The notes beneath the pieces are model-generated. The model searched no databases, was not told the origin of the DNA, and worked only from the letters and a program-made list of their open reading frames with translations. Of a DNA stretch of 64,000 nt, positions 1 through 11,700 are shown one piece after another. The translations under genes and the position numbers were made by a program. The stretch lies in the NCBI RefSeq assembly GCF_030936135.1, contig NC_082595.1, positions 112,608,334 through 112,672,333 on the forward strand, given 5' to 3'. Source of the DNA: Gavia stellata (taxonomy: Eukaryota; Chordata; Aves; Gaviiformes; Gaviidae). Position 1 is the stretch's first letter; each line of letters opens with the position of its first letter.

Positions 1-3000
1 CAAGACAAAGTATTTTCTGTCTGACATCTAAGACTGGCCTTGATGTTAAATGTTACCCCCTGAGGGAGCCGGTCCTGCAGGAGACACCCCACCAAGGACC
101 AGGACACCCTTGCTCTTGGTTGCTCCATGAGTCCCGGTCAGGAGACCGTCACTGCAGGGCCAGTATATTTGGGGATGTCCAGCGAGAGGTGGAACAGTTC
201 TCACAGCTATCCCCACCACATCCTCCCAAGGATCTTCTGCCCTGATCTCAAGAAGGCACTGATCTGATATGACAAGGGGTAATTACCAAATTCGGAGGAA
301 TGGGGTGGAAGGGGAGAGCCATCGGGACCCGGCAGCCTCTTCCCGGCTGTTGGAGCCCGCTTGCCAGGAACAGCTGAGCCGCAGGGGTTGCAACACCACG
401 CCGCAGATGCATGCCCTCCAGATCTCGCCATGGGGAGGGGAAAAGTGAATCACAAGCGAGTTGTGCAACAGTATTTAAGTTTGGGGAGGTTTGCTTGAGG
501 AGAGCGGTGACATACTAGGCTTGCTGGTTACTCAAATCCTCTCACAAAGCAGGGCCCAGCCCTTGGTGTGCGCAGGGATGGGAGAGATCTTTGTCATCCA
601 GGAGGCATCAGCAGCCCCACCGCCGCAGCGAACGAGCAGCTTTGTTTTCTCCAACTCCTTCCCCAGCCAAGGCAGGGACAGGGGCTCTGCTCCTCGGCCA
701 CAGGCACAGGTCGGGCCACCTGAGGAGGGTCTGGTCCCACCATTTCTGCTTCCTCACCTTGAGGGATGAGCTCCCATGGAGCCCTCCAGCACAGACCCTC
801 CCAGCCCTCAGTCACCTCCGGCTCCCACCGCTTCAGGAACAGCTGGAACCCAAAACTTGTGTAAGGACAGGAGCCCCGACGGAGCTGGTGGTGACAGCCC
901 CAGTGCTCAGCACGCTGTCTGAGGAGGAACGGAAAAGGGGCTGTAGTTGCTCCACCTGCTGCCCTGTGACACCGTTCCTCTTAGCGGTGACGACAGCGTG
1001 GTCCGTGCTGCGAGTACCCTGGGCGCCAGACCAGGAGCTCTGAACTCCAGCCACCCCTTCGGCTGTAGGCACATGCAGCGCCAAGCTGCCTTTTTGATTT
1101 CGCTGTTGTCGTCAAGGCAGGGAACTCAAAATAAATAAAAACCAAACTATACCTGGGAGCTGGGTGAATTTTTGGAGACACCCCTGGAGAAACCAGCAAG
1201 CTTCGTCAGATGAATTCCTGAGGAGGGGAAGTAAAAGCGATGTAAGGAGGGTCCCCCGCACTGCTTTTCTCTTTTGCAGATACTTGCATACATGGTGTTG
1301 GGTCTCACCAGGCTTCCCAGCCACCCTCCTGCCTCCAGCTGATCTGCACAGCCAGGCCGAGCAGCTTCCAAAAAAGCCACAGGCCAGTGTTTGGAGCGGC
1401 TCCTACCACCGCTGCCGGCGGGGTCGGGCTTTCACCACCTTGGATTGCACGTCCCTGCCTCTTACCCCGTCTGTCTCCCAGGCAGGGCTGTAGTGGACAG
1501 CCAGAGAATAAGAGGAACAAGAAGGGCAGCTCCATGTCCCTGAAACGGGGACCCTCTCCCCTGTTTTCTGTTCCAGGTGGCACCACCCTGTCAAGAGCAG
1601 AAGGACTTGGTCAGCACTTCCAGGCGGCAGGGAGGATGCAAAGGACACACAGAGCCCAGCGTGCCTTTGGCAGAGGGTTCGGTGTGCCGGGCATGTCTCT
1701 TATTTCTGCACAGTCACCTCGGCTTGGCTTCTGGCAAGGCACTGCCAGCACGGGCGGCTCAGTGGGGCTCTGCCCAGCGGTGGGCAGCACGCTTGGGCAC
1801 CTCCGAGGAGCTTTCTGCCCTCGCCGCTGCCCGGTCTGTCTCTGCGCAATGCGATGGGGCAGACCTCGGCCATGCGCTCGCGGGGGCTCCTTCCCCAGGT
1901 TTAATGCTTAAGCACCTTGGTCTTCCCGTGCCTCTGCCCCCCCCAGGACAGCTGCCCCCCTCCAAGACGTTCAGCCCCTCCGTCTGCTGCCAAAAGTTTC
2001 TGCCCTGCGCTTGCAGCACCACTTGCTTATGGTAATGCTGGGTCATGATCCCACGCTGCTGGCGAGCAGGGGAAGAAGCTCCGCATTGTTGTCGTCAGTG
2101 CTTTGCAGAGCCAGTCACTGCCTTGTTTTCTAAGGTTTTTCACCAGGGAGTGGAGCAGCGATTAGAACAAGGGACTGAGAAGCAGCGATTGCCGGCTCGC
2201 CGCCGCTGCTGAATGACGCTTTGACCTCCGGCAAGCAGCAGCACCGCTTCCCCCCCAGTGCCCGGGGACTCGCCGCGTACCTGGCGCAGAGGCAGCGGCG
2301 CCTCCGATTCCTTATTCTTTGTGGAGCAACCTGAGATCACCGAATGAAGGGCTCTTTAGAAGCACGTTAATGATAAATAAGTGGTTACCTACAAAGGAAG
2401 ATGAAGCGTTAGTCCCTGGATCCCTGTGGAAAAGCCCTGCCCCGCATGCACTGGGGATTTATTCTGCTTACGGGAGGGTTTGGAGGGATCTCGGGGGGAG
2501 CGTGGGAACACCCCAGTGCATTTGTTGAGCGCTGTACAACCAGAGCTCTGCCTCTTTCAATTACATCTTGCCAGCAGATTATTAAATCCTTTAATCTCTC
2601 AGCAATGATGCTGATCTAGTTGCCTTACAGACATTGCTCACACCACATCTGTTGAAAACCCGGATCCAAGATAAAAGCCTGGAGCCTCCCACGTGGTTGC
2701 CAGCCGTCCCTTTTATCCCCTCTCTCAGCTCCCGCGGGACAACAGCAGAGATGGGAAGAGGGACGGTGGAGCACAGCCCAGGGCTGCGGGACCTCAGAGG
2801 GCAGCTGCGGAGTTCCCCCAGGTGACGCAGGTGTCGGGGCAGAGCGGGGACGCAGCTCGGGGGCTGCAGACAAGGGGCATCGGGCACGTGTAGGCTCCCA
2901 GCCTGCAGCCCCCGAAGCCGGGCAGGGCTGCAGCTCCTTTCCAGCACCCTATTAGCGTGGCTAGTGATCGGCAAAGTGGCACGAGATACCACTAAGCCAT

Positions 3001-5950
3001 CCAGTCCCGCATGCCAACAGGATTTATCCTCTGGGGCCGCATCAGAGGGTCTTCTCCTCAAGGGCAGCCCCAAGGGCCTGCAGGACAGGCAGTACATTGT
3101 AGTAGCTTTTATTCCTCATCTCCCGTTCGTCAGGAGATGCAGCTCGTCGCTCACCCGGCTGTTTTAAGCATCCGGGGGTCATCTGGAAAAAGGGCAGTTT
3201 CCTTCAGCGACATGGCTGTGGGTGGGAAGGTGTTGGAGCTCTGCGCCCTGAGCTGGCTCCCATACCGCCGCTGCCATCTAATTATAGAGGAGTCAGCTGT
3301 CGGCAAACTGATCCATCCTAAATCCAGGCTTAGTATGAGCTGCGCTTGCCCCTCCAACTCGCCCCCCCTTTCGATATGGGGTGAACCTTGTACTGGAGCG
3401 ATTCCCTTGCTGCCTTCCCGGGTGGCTGTGGGAGCTCCCCTTTCCCTGCCCTCCCATGCCGTGTCCGGGCAGACTCTGCTGCTCTACGAATGCTCAGGTC
3501 ACAATCCAAAAAAGCCAGAAAACCTCTGATCTCAGCCCAAGGGGTGGCTGGAGCCTGAGGCTGTGGCCGGTCGTCACCAGGGATGCTCACGGCAGCCATT
3601 CGCAGTCCCCCTCAGCAGAGCTTACCTTCCCCCGGCTCCCCCAGCCCACCCTGCACCGGCCTCCGCTTGCGCTGCCTCTTTCCATAGGTGTGGTGGCTGG
3701 GAGAGGTGGAGGCAGCCTGGTCCTGCCCGCAGGGTCCGTGGGGGACAACCAGGAGCCATTTCTTCCTCCGAGCCCTGTGCAGGGAACCTGACTCGCTGGG
3801 TATGAGGTGTCTGTGGAGGGAATGAGGCGTTCGCAGCGCAGGTCGGGAGGATTTAGCAGCAGCTGGAGGCTCATTCCCAGATATCTTTTGCAGAAGCAGC
3901 ATGGTAGGACACATCTCTGAAGCCACAGAGAAACAGAAAGGTGTCCCATATTGAGAGGGGAGACATGCAGGGGGTGGCAGCAGGGGGACCCCGGAACGGG
4001 GTGGCCTTTGCTCTCAGAGAGGCTACGATGGGCAGCTGGAGCAGCTCCAGGTCCCGAGGAGAAGAGACCAGGCAAACATCAGCCGGTTCTCGCACCAGGC
4101 AACTCCTGGGCAACCGGACGAGCTCCCCCCAGCTCCAGCTGCTTGGCTGCGGAATGGGGCTCAGCTGGGGACGCTGGGAGGCAGCTCACCCAGGGATCTG
4201 GGACAAGCAGCTCCTTGGGCACCCTCCACGCTCCCTGGCAGTGCCGGGAAGAGAGGAGCAGCCAGAGAGACTCTGCTGCTTCACAAGCTCCCCCGCCAGT
4301 GTCCCGGCACGTCGAAACGGGGATGGCACAAGGGAAACCAGGAGCGCATGGCAGATGAGGAGTGACCAACACCAATACCAGTTAGTCAAACCTCAAGAAA
4401 AAGCCTAAGGAATGTCAACCCAATGCTGCCAGCATGGAGACCGTGTCCCTGATCCCAGCCCATGTCCCCACTCCCAACCTGTGAGCTCCTGTGTGTCCCC
4501 GCAGCAGCATCACAGAGGGCTGCGGTCCCCCCTAGGGACGGTGGTGCCCCCTGGGACCCCGCCGGCTGTAGCAGGACTCTGCCCAGAGGATGCTCCTTGA
4601 GCCCCAGCACCATTTTTCTGGCAGGTTTTGGCAGCCTGGGAGCGCTCCTGCTGCAGCCTCGGGCTGCCAAGGCCCGGGCAGGGGCAGCGAGCCACGCTGA
4701 ATGGCACCGGCACCTGGGAATGAGGGATCGTGTGGATGATGAGGAGCCTAGCGGGAGGAAGCAGAGGCCAAGTGCCATCAGCCCCGTTCTGCGTCCCAGC
4801 CCTGAGTTGAGGCTGCGGTCGGAGCAGTTTTGAGACAACCTCGGACAAGGGCTTGGGGAGGAGGGAGCCAGCGGCACTGGCCAGCCCCACGGCGGGTGCA
4901 GCGGGGGGCTGAGCACCGTCTGTCCATGGGGAAACGGGGCTGTCTGTGGCTTGGGGGAGCTACTGCACTGGGGCACGTGGGGCAGGTCGCAGCACGTCCC
5001 TGGCACCATTTCCTCTTGTGCAGGGCCGCGGCAGAGAGCCCAGGGTGGCCCAACTGCCCCAGGGACCACAGCGCTGAAGGAGATGGGATGGGGACCACAG
5101 GGTCCTGCAGGTGTCAGAGCATCACCGCCAGCACCGGCATTGGGCGTCCCTCCCCTCCCACGTCTGCCCAGCTCCGGCTGATGCTGCTGCCCAGGCCAGG
5201 CATCCAGGGAAACCCGAGAGGCTGGGGCAGATGGTGGGAAGGGCGTCGCAAGGTCTCCTGCCGCCCCGCTGCCAGCACCCGGCACTGGCAGGGCCCTGCT
5301 GCCCATCCATCCTTGCTGCCCCGCTGTCACTGTGCCATGGACGTTGAGCTGGAGGGCTCTCCATCACAGCCACCCTCATCGGCACAGCCTCCGGCCTCAC
5401 TGCGAGTGACGCTGGCACGATTTGGCCAGAGCTGCTGCCGGAAACCTGCCTGGCTCGGCAGGGCTTCCCTCCCTCTCCCCTTGAATTCCTGAATGACTCC
5501 AGCCCACGGCTTTGCCAAGTCTGGGCAGCCCCGGACACCCCCATCCCCAGGAGATGCCTTGTCCTGGTGGGCTGCCCCGGGATGGAGGGTGCTGGGTGTC
5601 CCAATGGTGGGGGGGATACAGGACCACAGCCCCCCCAGCTCCCCCCGGCCACCCGCGAGGGCTAGGAATTGGCTCATTTGGCATTTTCCAGCATTTTTTC
5701 CAGCGCAGAGCATCTCCCCAGAGTGGAGCTTGGCTGTGTTTCCATGGGAGCGTGGGGGGTTCCGGGGGCTGTAGCCCCTTCCCATCCCACCCCGGGATGG
5801 GGCGGCACTGGGGACCCAGCACAGGCAGGGCCGGGGGGGACCCGGGAAGCAGTGGGGTGGGAAGAAACCCAAGGGGAAACTGCCCCCAGTGCCCTCTGCC
5901 TAGCACCCCGGGGGGCCGGGGACCACCGGCGGCCAGGACGGGGCAGAGCA
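1..5950. other. GC-rich upstream DNA, no supported gene
   Basis: Unique, GC-rich sequence with many short chance open frames on both strands. None shows a recognisable domain, a splice pattern or a protein-like composition that persists. An AATAAATAAA at 1130 has no coding exon near it. A lower-GC block at about 2320-2660 and a short one at 3270-3330 stand out from the background and are listed separately. In mammals RAB10 lies on this side of KIF3C, divergently transcribed; I looked for its P-loop exon on the minus strand and did not see it, so it probably lies outside the window. Confidence 0.6.
2320..2660. other. AT-rich island in GC-rich flank, possible conserved noncoding element
   Basis: This block is clearly lower in GC than its surroundings and contains TAAT/ATTA-type cores, for example ATTATTAAATCC and TTTAATCTC near 2578-2600. 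It has no open frame of note and no CR1 similarity. Within otherwise 60-70% GC, repeat-prone DNA such a block could be a constrained regulatory element, but that is inference from composition alone. Confidence 0.25.
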
Positions 5951-5954
5951 AGGG

Positions 5955-6440
5955 ATGGCCAGGGGTGGCACGGTGTCCCAGAGATGGTCGCAGTGTCCCA
6001 GGGGTGGCCACAGTGTCGCAGTGGTGCCAAGGTGTCCCAGAGATAGCTGTGGTGTCCCAGAGATGGCTGCAGTGTCCCAGAGATGGCCGCAGTGTCCCAG
6101 GGGTGGCCACAGTGTTTCAGTGGTGGCCGCAGTGTCCCAGAGGTGACTGTGCTGTCCCAGGGACAACCTTGGTGGCCCAGGGTTGACCACGGTGCTGGCA
6201 GTGGTGCCTCAGGGCTGGCCACAGTGTCCCAGGGACGGCTGCGATGTCCCAAGGATGGCTGCAGTGGCCTGGGGGTGACCACAGTGTCCCAGGGAGGGCA
6301 GTGGTGTCCCAGGGGTGGCCATGGTACCCAAAGCCAGCCAGATTTCCAAGGGATGGATATGACCTCTCAGGGGTGTCTGCGTTGTTCCGACAGCAGCCAT
6401 GATGCCTGAGGGATGGCTGCAATGTCCCCGGGTGGCCGTG
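5955..6440. repeat. Minisatellite, 20-bp unit
   Basis: Degenerate tandem array. Consecutive units are GTGTCCCAGAGATGGCTGCA, GTGTCCCAGAGATGGCCGCA and GTGTCCCAGGGGTGGCCACA. Between 5973 and 6191 there are about eleven units, almost all exactly 20 bp (one of 19). From 6192 to 6440 the units are more diverged. Because 20 is not a multiple of three, all frames stay open over parts of the array and give spurious repetitive peptides on both strands. Confidence 0.9.
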
Positions 6441-7370
6441 GGACATGGGGACACGGGACAGGGAGGAACGGGAAAGCTGAGGCTGCGGGAACTGGGACCC
6501 CCCCAGCCCCGCTGCAGCAGCACCAGCAATCTGTGGCTGACCCAGGCCCATCGTCAGGCCTCCAATGGCATCCCACCCCCGTGTGGCACCTGGACCGTGT
6601 CCCCCGTCCTGGCCAGCCCAGTGTCACCCCCTATGATGCTCGGCCCCACCTTGGCCATGGCACTGACACCGGTGCGGTACCTGCAGCGAACGAGGGAGGG
6701 GGCAGCATCCCTGGGGGGCCATAGAGACCCTCAAACCCTGGGGTCTGGGTGGGAGCGGGGCGGTGCCCCCCTCACCCCACACGGGGACCCGCTGGGGGGG
6801 CCAGGGGGGCCGTGAGTCACTGCGGGGCTCCCTCCGCCCCGGGACTCACCCTGCACCCCACCCCGTGACTCAGGACCCAGTGATCCGGCCCCACGGGCGC
6901 TTGGCCACCCACAGCCATCCCGCACCGCCAGCCACACCGGGACATCACCGGCCATGCCACCGGGACCCCTACCCGGCCAGGGCTGCCCCAGGGTCCCCAC
7001 ACCCCCTCCTCACACATGGATGGGATAAAGCTGGTGATGGGGGTCCCCTGGGGCCCACAGTGTGGCCCCATAGGCACTGTATTCCCCCATGGAACAAAGC
7101 GGGGGGAGCAGCGGGGGGTCAGGGCTCTGCCCCGGCTGCTTTGGGGGCTGCTGTGGGGTGGGTGACCCTGTGCCCCATAGTGCCCCTGCCCATGCACCCC
7201 GGGGCTGGCCCAGGAGGGGCACAATGAGGGTCCGCTGGCCCCCCAGCCCCACCACCGGGGGGGCAGCCCTGGGCTGCCCTAAAGGTCAGCCCCGAGGCCA
7301 GGCCAGAGGCCACCGGCCACCCGCAGCGTGCTCCGGTCTGGTGCTGACACCTGCGGGCGAGGGACTGTCC
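6441..7370. other. GC-rich unique spacer with two AP-1-like sites
   Basis: No gene is supported. Two AP-1 type heptamers, TGAGTCA (6813-6819) and TGACTCA (6866-6872), lie about 50 bp apart. The rest is GC-rich unique DNA between two minisatellites. Confidence 0.4.
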
Positions 7371-7590
7371 CTACATGGCACCCAGTCCTGCGTGGCACCC
7401 AGCCCTGCGTGGCACCCTGCCCTGCATGGCACTGTGTCCCTCCATGTCATTCTGCCCCTACATGTCACCGCATCCCTATGTCGCTGTGTCCCTACAGGTC
7501 ACCCCATCCTGACATGTCACTTTGTCCCTCTATGTCACTTTGCCCTTATGTCATGCCCTTCCTACGTGTCACCCCTACCCGTCACCGCAG
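7371..7590. repeat. Degenerate minisatellite, 17-18 bp unit
   Basis: Tandem, strongly diverged units of the type GCGTGGCACCCAGCCCT, then ATGTCACTTTGTCCCTCT. The unit is 17-18 bp, different from the 20-bp arrays elsewhere in the window. The GTCAC core recurs about every 18 bp through most of the block. Confidence 0.75.
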
Positions 7591-8220
7591 CACAGTCCTG
7601 CGGGGGATTTGGGGCAGGGGCACCGTGGCCGGGGGCTGCCGGGGGACCAGGGCTACGGCGCCCTTGAACCCATCCGCCTTGGGGACGCCGGGCCGGTGCC
7701 ACAGGCAGAGCTGGGCAGCACCAGGGTCCCTGCCCCACGGTACAGGGGCTTAGGAGGGAGCCAGGACGCAGGGGCTGCAGCAGGGACGGACCATCAGGCC
7801 TGTGCTGGCCCTGGGGGGGGCTGACCCCCTCCTAACAGCCATGCCCATGGCATGGGGCATCTGCAGGGGGGCAGACCCTTGGTCCTGTGGACGGACCCTT
7901 CCCTGGGACAGGGCAGGAGAGGGGAGGCGGCCCTGGTGCAGACTCCTGTGCTGCTCTGCGTCATCCCGGAGGCTGTGGCAGTGCCATGGGGCAGTGCCGG
8001 GTGCTGGCAGAGCCCGAGGCGAGGGGGAGCACGGAGCCAGGGGCACGGCTGCCCCGGGTGCCCGTGGGGAGAAGTGGCATCAGTCCCACCCACAGCCTGG
8101 TGGGACCCCCCCGGACGCACACATGGGGTCTGGTGCTGCCCGGCCCCACTCTGCAGCCTGGCGCGGGGTAAACCCCAGTCCTGCGGTGCCCTGTCCTCGT
8201 CCTCCAGCACTGGGCTCGGG

Positions 8221-8800
8221 GCAGCCCAGCAGTCACCCCCTCCATAGCCCCCACCATCCCCCATCATCCCCTCCTTCCACTCTACCCCCTCCCTCTCCCC
8301 ATCGCCCCCTTCATCCCTTCTCCATCCCCTCTCCATAGTGCCCCCATCCCCTCCATTGCCCTTCCATCCCTCCTCCACCCCCTCCACCCCCCTCTCCACC
8401 ACCCCTCCATCCCCCCATCACCCCCTCCATCCCTCCTCCACCCACTTCTATTGCCCCCTCGATTCCCCTCCACCCTCCCCATCATCTCCATCCCACCCCT
8501 GCCTCGGTCTCCATCCCCCCCCTGCATTGTCCCTCCCACCCCCCCTCCATCCCCCCCTCCATCGCTGCTGCATCCCCCCTTCCACCCCCCCCATCATGCC
8601 CTCCACTGAAGCTTCCATCCCCCTCCATCCCCTCTCCACCCCCCTCCACCCTCCCCATCATCTTCTCCAACCCCCCCTGCATCCTCCCTCCATTGTCCCC
8701 CCATCCCACTTCCATCTCCCCTCCATCCCTGCGGCATCCCCCTTCCACCCCCTCCATCATGCCCTCCATTGTCACCTCTGTCCCCCTCCATCGCTGGGGC
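8221..8800. repeat. Pyrimidine-rich CCATCCC low-complexity tract
   Basis: Nearly 600 bp made of C and T with an A about every five to ten bases, built on CCTCCATCCC and CCTCCACCCC words. The opposite strand is purine-rich with many GGG runs. No coding function is suggested: open frames here encode only Pro/Ser/His-rich or Gly/Arg/Met-rich low-complexity peptides. Confidence 0.85.
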
Positions 8801-8884
8801 TGTGCCACTGGGGAGGGGACCGTCCCCCGTCCCCCCCGCCCCGTCCCGCAAGAGGGCTTGGATTGCACCAGGCAGCCCTGCCTA

Positions 8885-9045
8885 TGGCAGCAAATACCCT
8901 AATTAATTAATTATGGGATAATCTCTGGTTCCGGGGAACGGGCGGCTGCTGAGACTCGATTAACCGCTAGAACGTTTAATCTCCCACCGAAGCCCCGGGC
9001 TGCCTCTCCCGTAAGGCGCCAGGATTATTCCCGCTGGGCCGCAAG
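8885..9045. promoter_or_regulatory. AT-rich island with homeodomain-type sites, candidate enhancer
   Basis: A short, complex, lower-GC block sits between a pyrimidine tract and the large minisatellite. It contains TAATTAATTAATTA (8900-8913), then GGGATAATC, GATTAACC, and GGATTA at 9022. TAAT and GGATTA cores are typical homeodomain and OTX-type sites. The position is about 2.3 kb upstream of the KIF3C start codon. Enhancer activity is inferred only from motif density and contrast with the surrounding repeats. Confidence 0.3.
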
Positions 9046-9228
9046 CGAGCCCATGCAGGGACGCGCCCGCCGTGCCGGGGCTGGCAGAGGGACAGGGCTG
9101 GGGACCGGGACCGGCAGGCCGGGGTTTGCTGCGGTGAGGGCACGCACAGCCTGGGGCAGCCCGGCGTCACCGAAACGCCGCAGGGGCGGCTGGCGAGGGC
9201 GACGCTGCCCTGGCCCCACAGGAGATGG

Positions 9229-10893
9229 GCATCCCACATCCCAGCCCTGCATCCCGCATCCCAGTCCTGCATCCTGCATCCCAATCCCACATCCTTCATC
9301 CCACATCCCAGTCCCGCATCCCAGCCCTGCATCCTGCATCCCAGTCCTGTATCCTACATCCCAGCTCTGCTTCCCAGCCCTGCATCCCGCACCCCAGCCC
9401 CGCATCCCTCATCCCAGCCCTGCCTCCTGTGTCCCTGCCCGAGGTGCCAGGCCCGAGGAAAGAGCTTTCTCCCTGCCGGCCTGCTGGGGCTGGGCACTTC
9501 CCCCTGCCCTCTCCTGCCTCTCCTATCCTCCATCCCGCACCCTGCGTCCCAGTCCTGCATCCCTTATCCCACATCATGTACCTTGCATCCCGCATCCCAG
9601 TCCTGCCTCCTGCAGCTCACATCCTGCACCCTCCATCCCACATCCCAATCCTGCATCCCGCATCCCACTCATATAGCCTGCATCCTGCATCCCAATCCTG
9701 AACCCCTATCCCACGTCTTGTACCCTCCATTGCACATCCCAATCCTGCCTCCTGCATCCCACAAAATTACTCTGCATCCTGCATCCCAGTCCTGCATCCC
9801 ACATCATGTGTCCTGCCTGCATCCCGCACCCCAATCCTGAACCTGTATCCTACCTCCTGTACCCTCCCTCGGGCATCCCAGTCCTGCATCCTGTATCTCA
9901 CATCCTGCATGCTGCATTCTACATCCCAATCCTTTGTCCCAGTCCTGTATTCCACATCCCAATTCTGCATTCTGTATCCCAATCCTGCATCCCACGTCAT
10001 GCACTCTGCATCCCACATCCCAGCCCTGCATCCTGCATCCCAGTCCTCTATCTTGCACCCCAGTCCTGCATCCCTGCCCTGCATCCCGCACCCCAGCCCC
10101 ACATCCCTCATCCCAGCCCTGCCTCCTGCATCCCAGTCCTGCATCCTGTGTCCCAATCCTGCATCCCAGCTCTGCATCCCAGCCCTGCCTCCTGCATCCC
10201 TGCCCTGCATCCCGCATCCCAGTCCTGCATCCCACATCCTGCATCCCGCATCCTGCATCCCAGCCCTGCATCCCGCATCCCAGTCCTGCATCCTGTGTCC
10301 CAGTCCTGCATCCCAGCTCTGCATCCCAGCCCTGCATCCTGCATCTCAATCCTGCATCCCGCATCCCAATCCTGCATCCCAGCCCTGCCTCCTGCATCCC
10401 TGCCCTGCATCCCGCATCCTGCATCCCGCATCCCAGTCCTGCATCCCGCATCCCAATCCTGCATCCCAATCCTGCATCCCAGCCCTGCATCCCGCATCCC
10501 AGCCCTGCCTCCTGCATCCCTGCCCTGCATCCTGCATCCCGCATCCTGCATCCCGCATCCCAGCCCTGCATCCCGCATCCCAGCCCTGCATCCCGCATCC
10601 CAATCCTGCATCCCAGCTCTGCATCCCAGCCCTGCCTCCTGCATCCCTGCCCTGCATCCTGCATCCTGCATCCTGCATCCCTCATCCCAGTCCTGCATCC
10701 CTCATCCCAGTCCTGCATCCCGCATCCTGCATCCTGCATCCCAGCCCTGCATCCCGCATCCCACTCCTGCATCCCAGCCCTGCATCCCGCATCCCTGCCC
10801 TGCATCCTGCATCCTGCATCCCTCATCCCAGCCCTGCATCCCGCATCCCAGCCCTGCATCCCAATCCTGCATCCCAGCCCTGCCTCCCGCACC
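9229..10893. repeat. Large CATCCC minisatellite upstream of KIF3C
   Basis: About 1.7 kb of tandem repeats, interrupted by unique DNA at roughly 9435-9530. Two modules alternate irregularly: a 7-mer CATCCYG and a 13-mer CATCCCAGYCCTG; one of each gives a 20-bp unit. The marker phrase GCCCTGCCTCCTGCATCC recurs near 10118, 10188, 10379, 10503 and 10628, which points to a higher-order repeat of about 70-190 bp. The + strand is C-rich. The minus strand carries GGG runs separated by 2-5 bases, fitting the G-quadruplex rule many times. Long open frames with Ile-Pro-His-Pro or Gly-Met-Arg-Asp-Ala repeats are by-products of the array. It ends about 60 bp before the first promoter motif. Confidence 0.95.
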
Positions 10894-11700
10894 CCCGCCC
10901 CGCACTCCCGCCTCCCCCCCCCCCCCCGCCGCGGCGCAGCACAAAGGCGGGACTACAGCTCCCGGCCTGCCCGGGGGGGGCCGGTCCCGCCCCGCGCCGC
11001 CGCCCGCCCCCGCCCCCGCGCGGCCGCAGCCAATCAGCCGCGCCGCCCGCCCCCGCGGGCCCCGCCCCGCCCGCCCCGCCCGTCCCCGCGCGCGGGCGGG
11101 GCGCAGCGGCCGCGCTGCCATGAGCGAGCGCCCGGCGGGGCCGCCCCGCCGCCCCCCGCCCCGCCGCGCCCGCGGCCCCCGCCCGGCCCCGGCCCCGGGG
11201 ATGCCCCGGGGGCAGCGCGGCTGAGCCGCCCCGCCGCCCGCCACCGCCCGCCGCCGCCGCCGCGCCCGGCCCCGCCCGCCGCCGCCATGGCCGGTAAGTC
11301 CCGCAGCGGCTGCGAGGCGCTGAAGGTGGTGGCCCGGTGCCGGCCCATGAGCAGGAAGGAGGAGGCGGCGGGCTACGAGCGCGTCCTGGAGCTGGACGTC
11401 AAGCTGGGGCAGGTGAGCATCCGGAACCCCCGCGCCGCCCCGGGCGAGCTGCCCAAGACCTTCACCTTCGACGCCGTCTACGACGCCAGCTCCAAGCAGG
11501 CGGACCTCTACGACGAGACGGTCCGGCCGCTGATAGACTCGGTGCTGCAGGGCTTCAACGGCACCATCTTCGCCTACGGCCAGACCGGCACCGGCAAGAC
11601 CTACACCATGCAGGGGGCCTGGGCGGAGCCGGAGAAGCGGGGCATCATCCCCATCTCCTTCGAGCACATCTTCACCCACATCTCCCGCTCGCAGAACCAG
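10890..11700 (+). promoter_or_regulatory. KIF3C: KIF3C CpG-island promoter and 5' UTR
   Basis: A very GC- and CpG-rich segment runs into coding exon 1. Visible elements are ACTACAGCTCCCG (10952-10964), matching the ACTAYRNNNCCCR promoter motif linked to ZNF143; a CCAAT box on the + strand (CCAAT at 11030-11034); and repeated GC boxes (CCGCCC and GGGCGGGGC, about 10995-11105). No TATA box is seen. The transcription start is probably between about 10960 and 11110, inferred from motif positions. The start codon at 11287 has a strong Kozak context (GCCGCCATGG). Confidence 0.75.

Noticed and set aside
1130-1139. AATAAATAAA as the end of an upstream gene
   Set aside because: No coding exon or plausible transcript lies upstream in the window; the motif is common by chance.
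1-9000. RAB10, the expected neighbour on the left
   Set aside because: No GTPase P-loop (GDSGVGKT) or DTAGQE exon was seen on either strand. It is probably outside the window.
9804-10892. Long minus-strand open frame of Gly-Met-Arg/Gln-Asp-Ala repeats, and its plus-strand Ile-Pro-His-Pro counterparts
   Set aside because: The peptide repeat follows directly from the minisatellite unit and occurs in several frames of both strands. There is no unique flanking domain, splice pattern or codon constraint.
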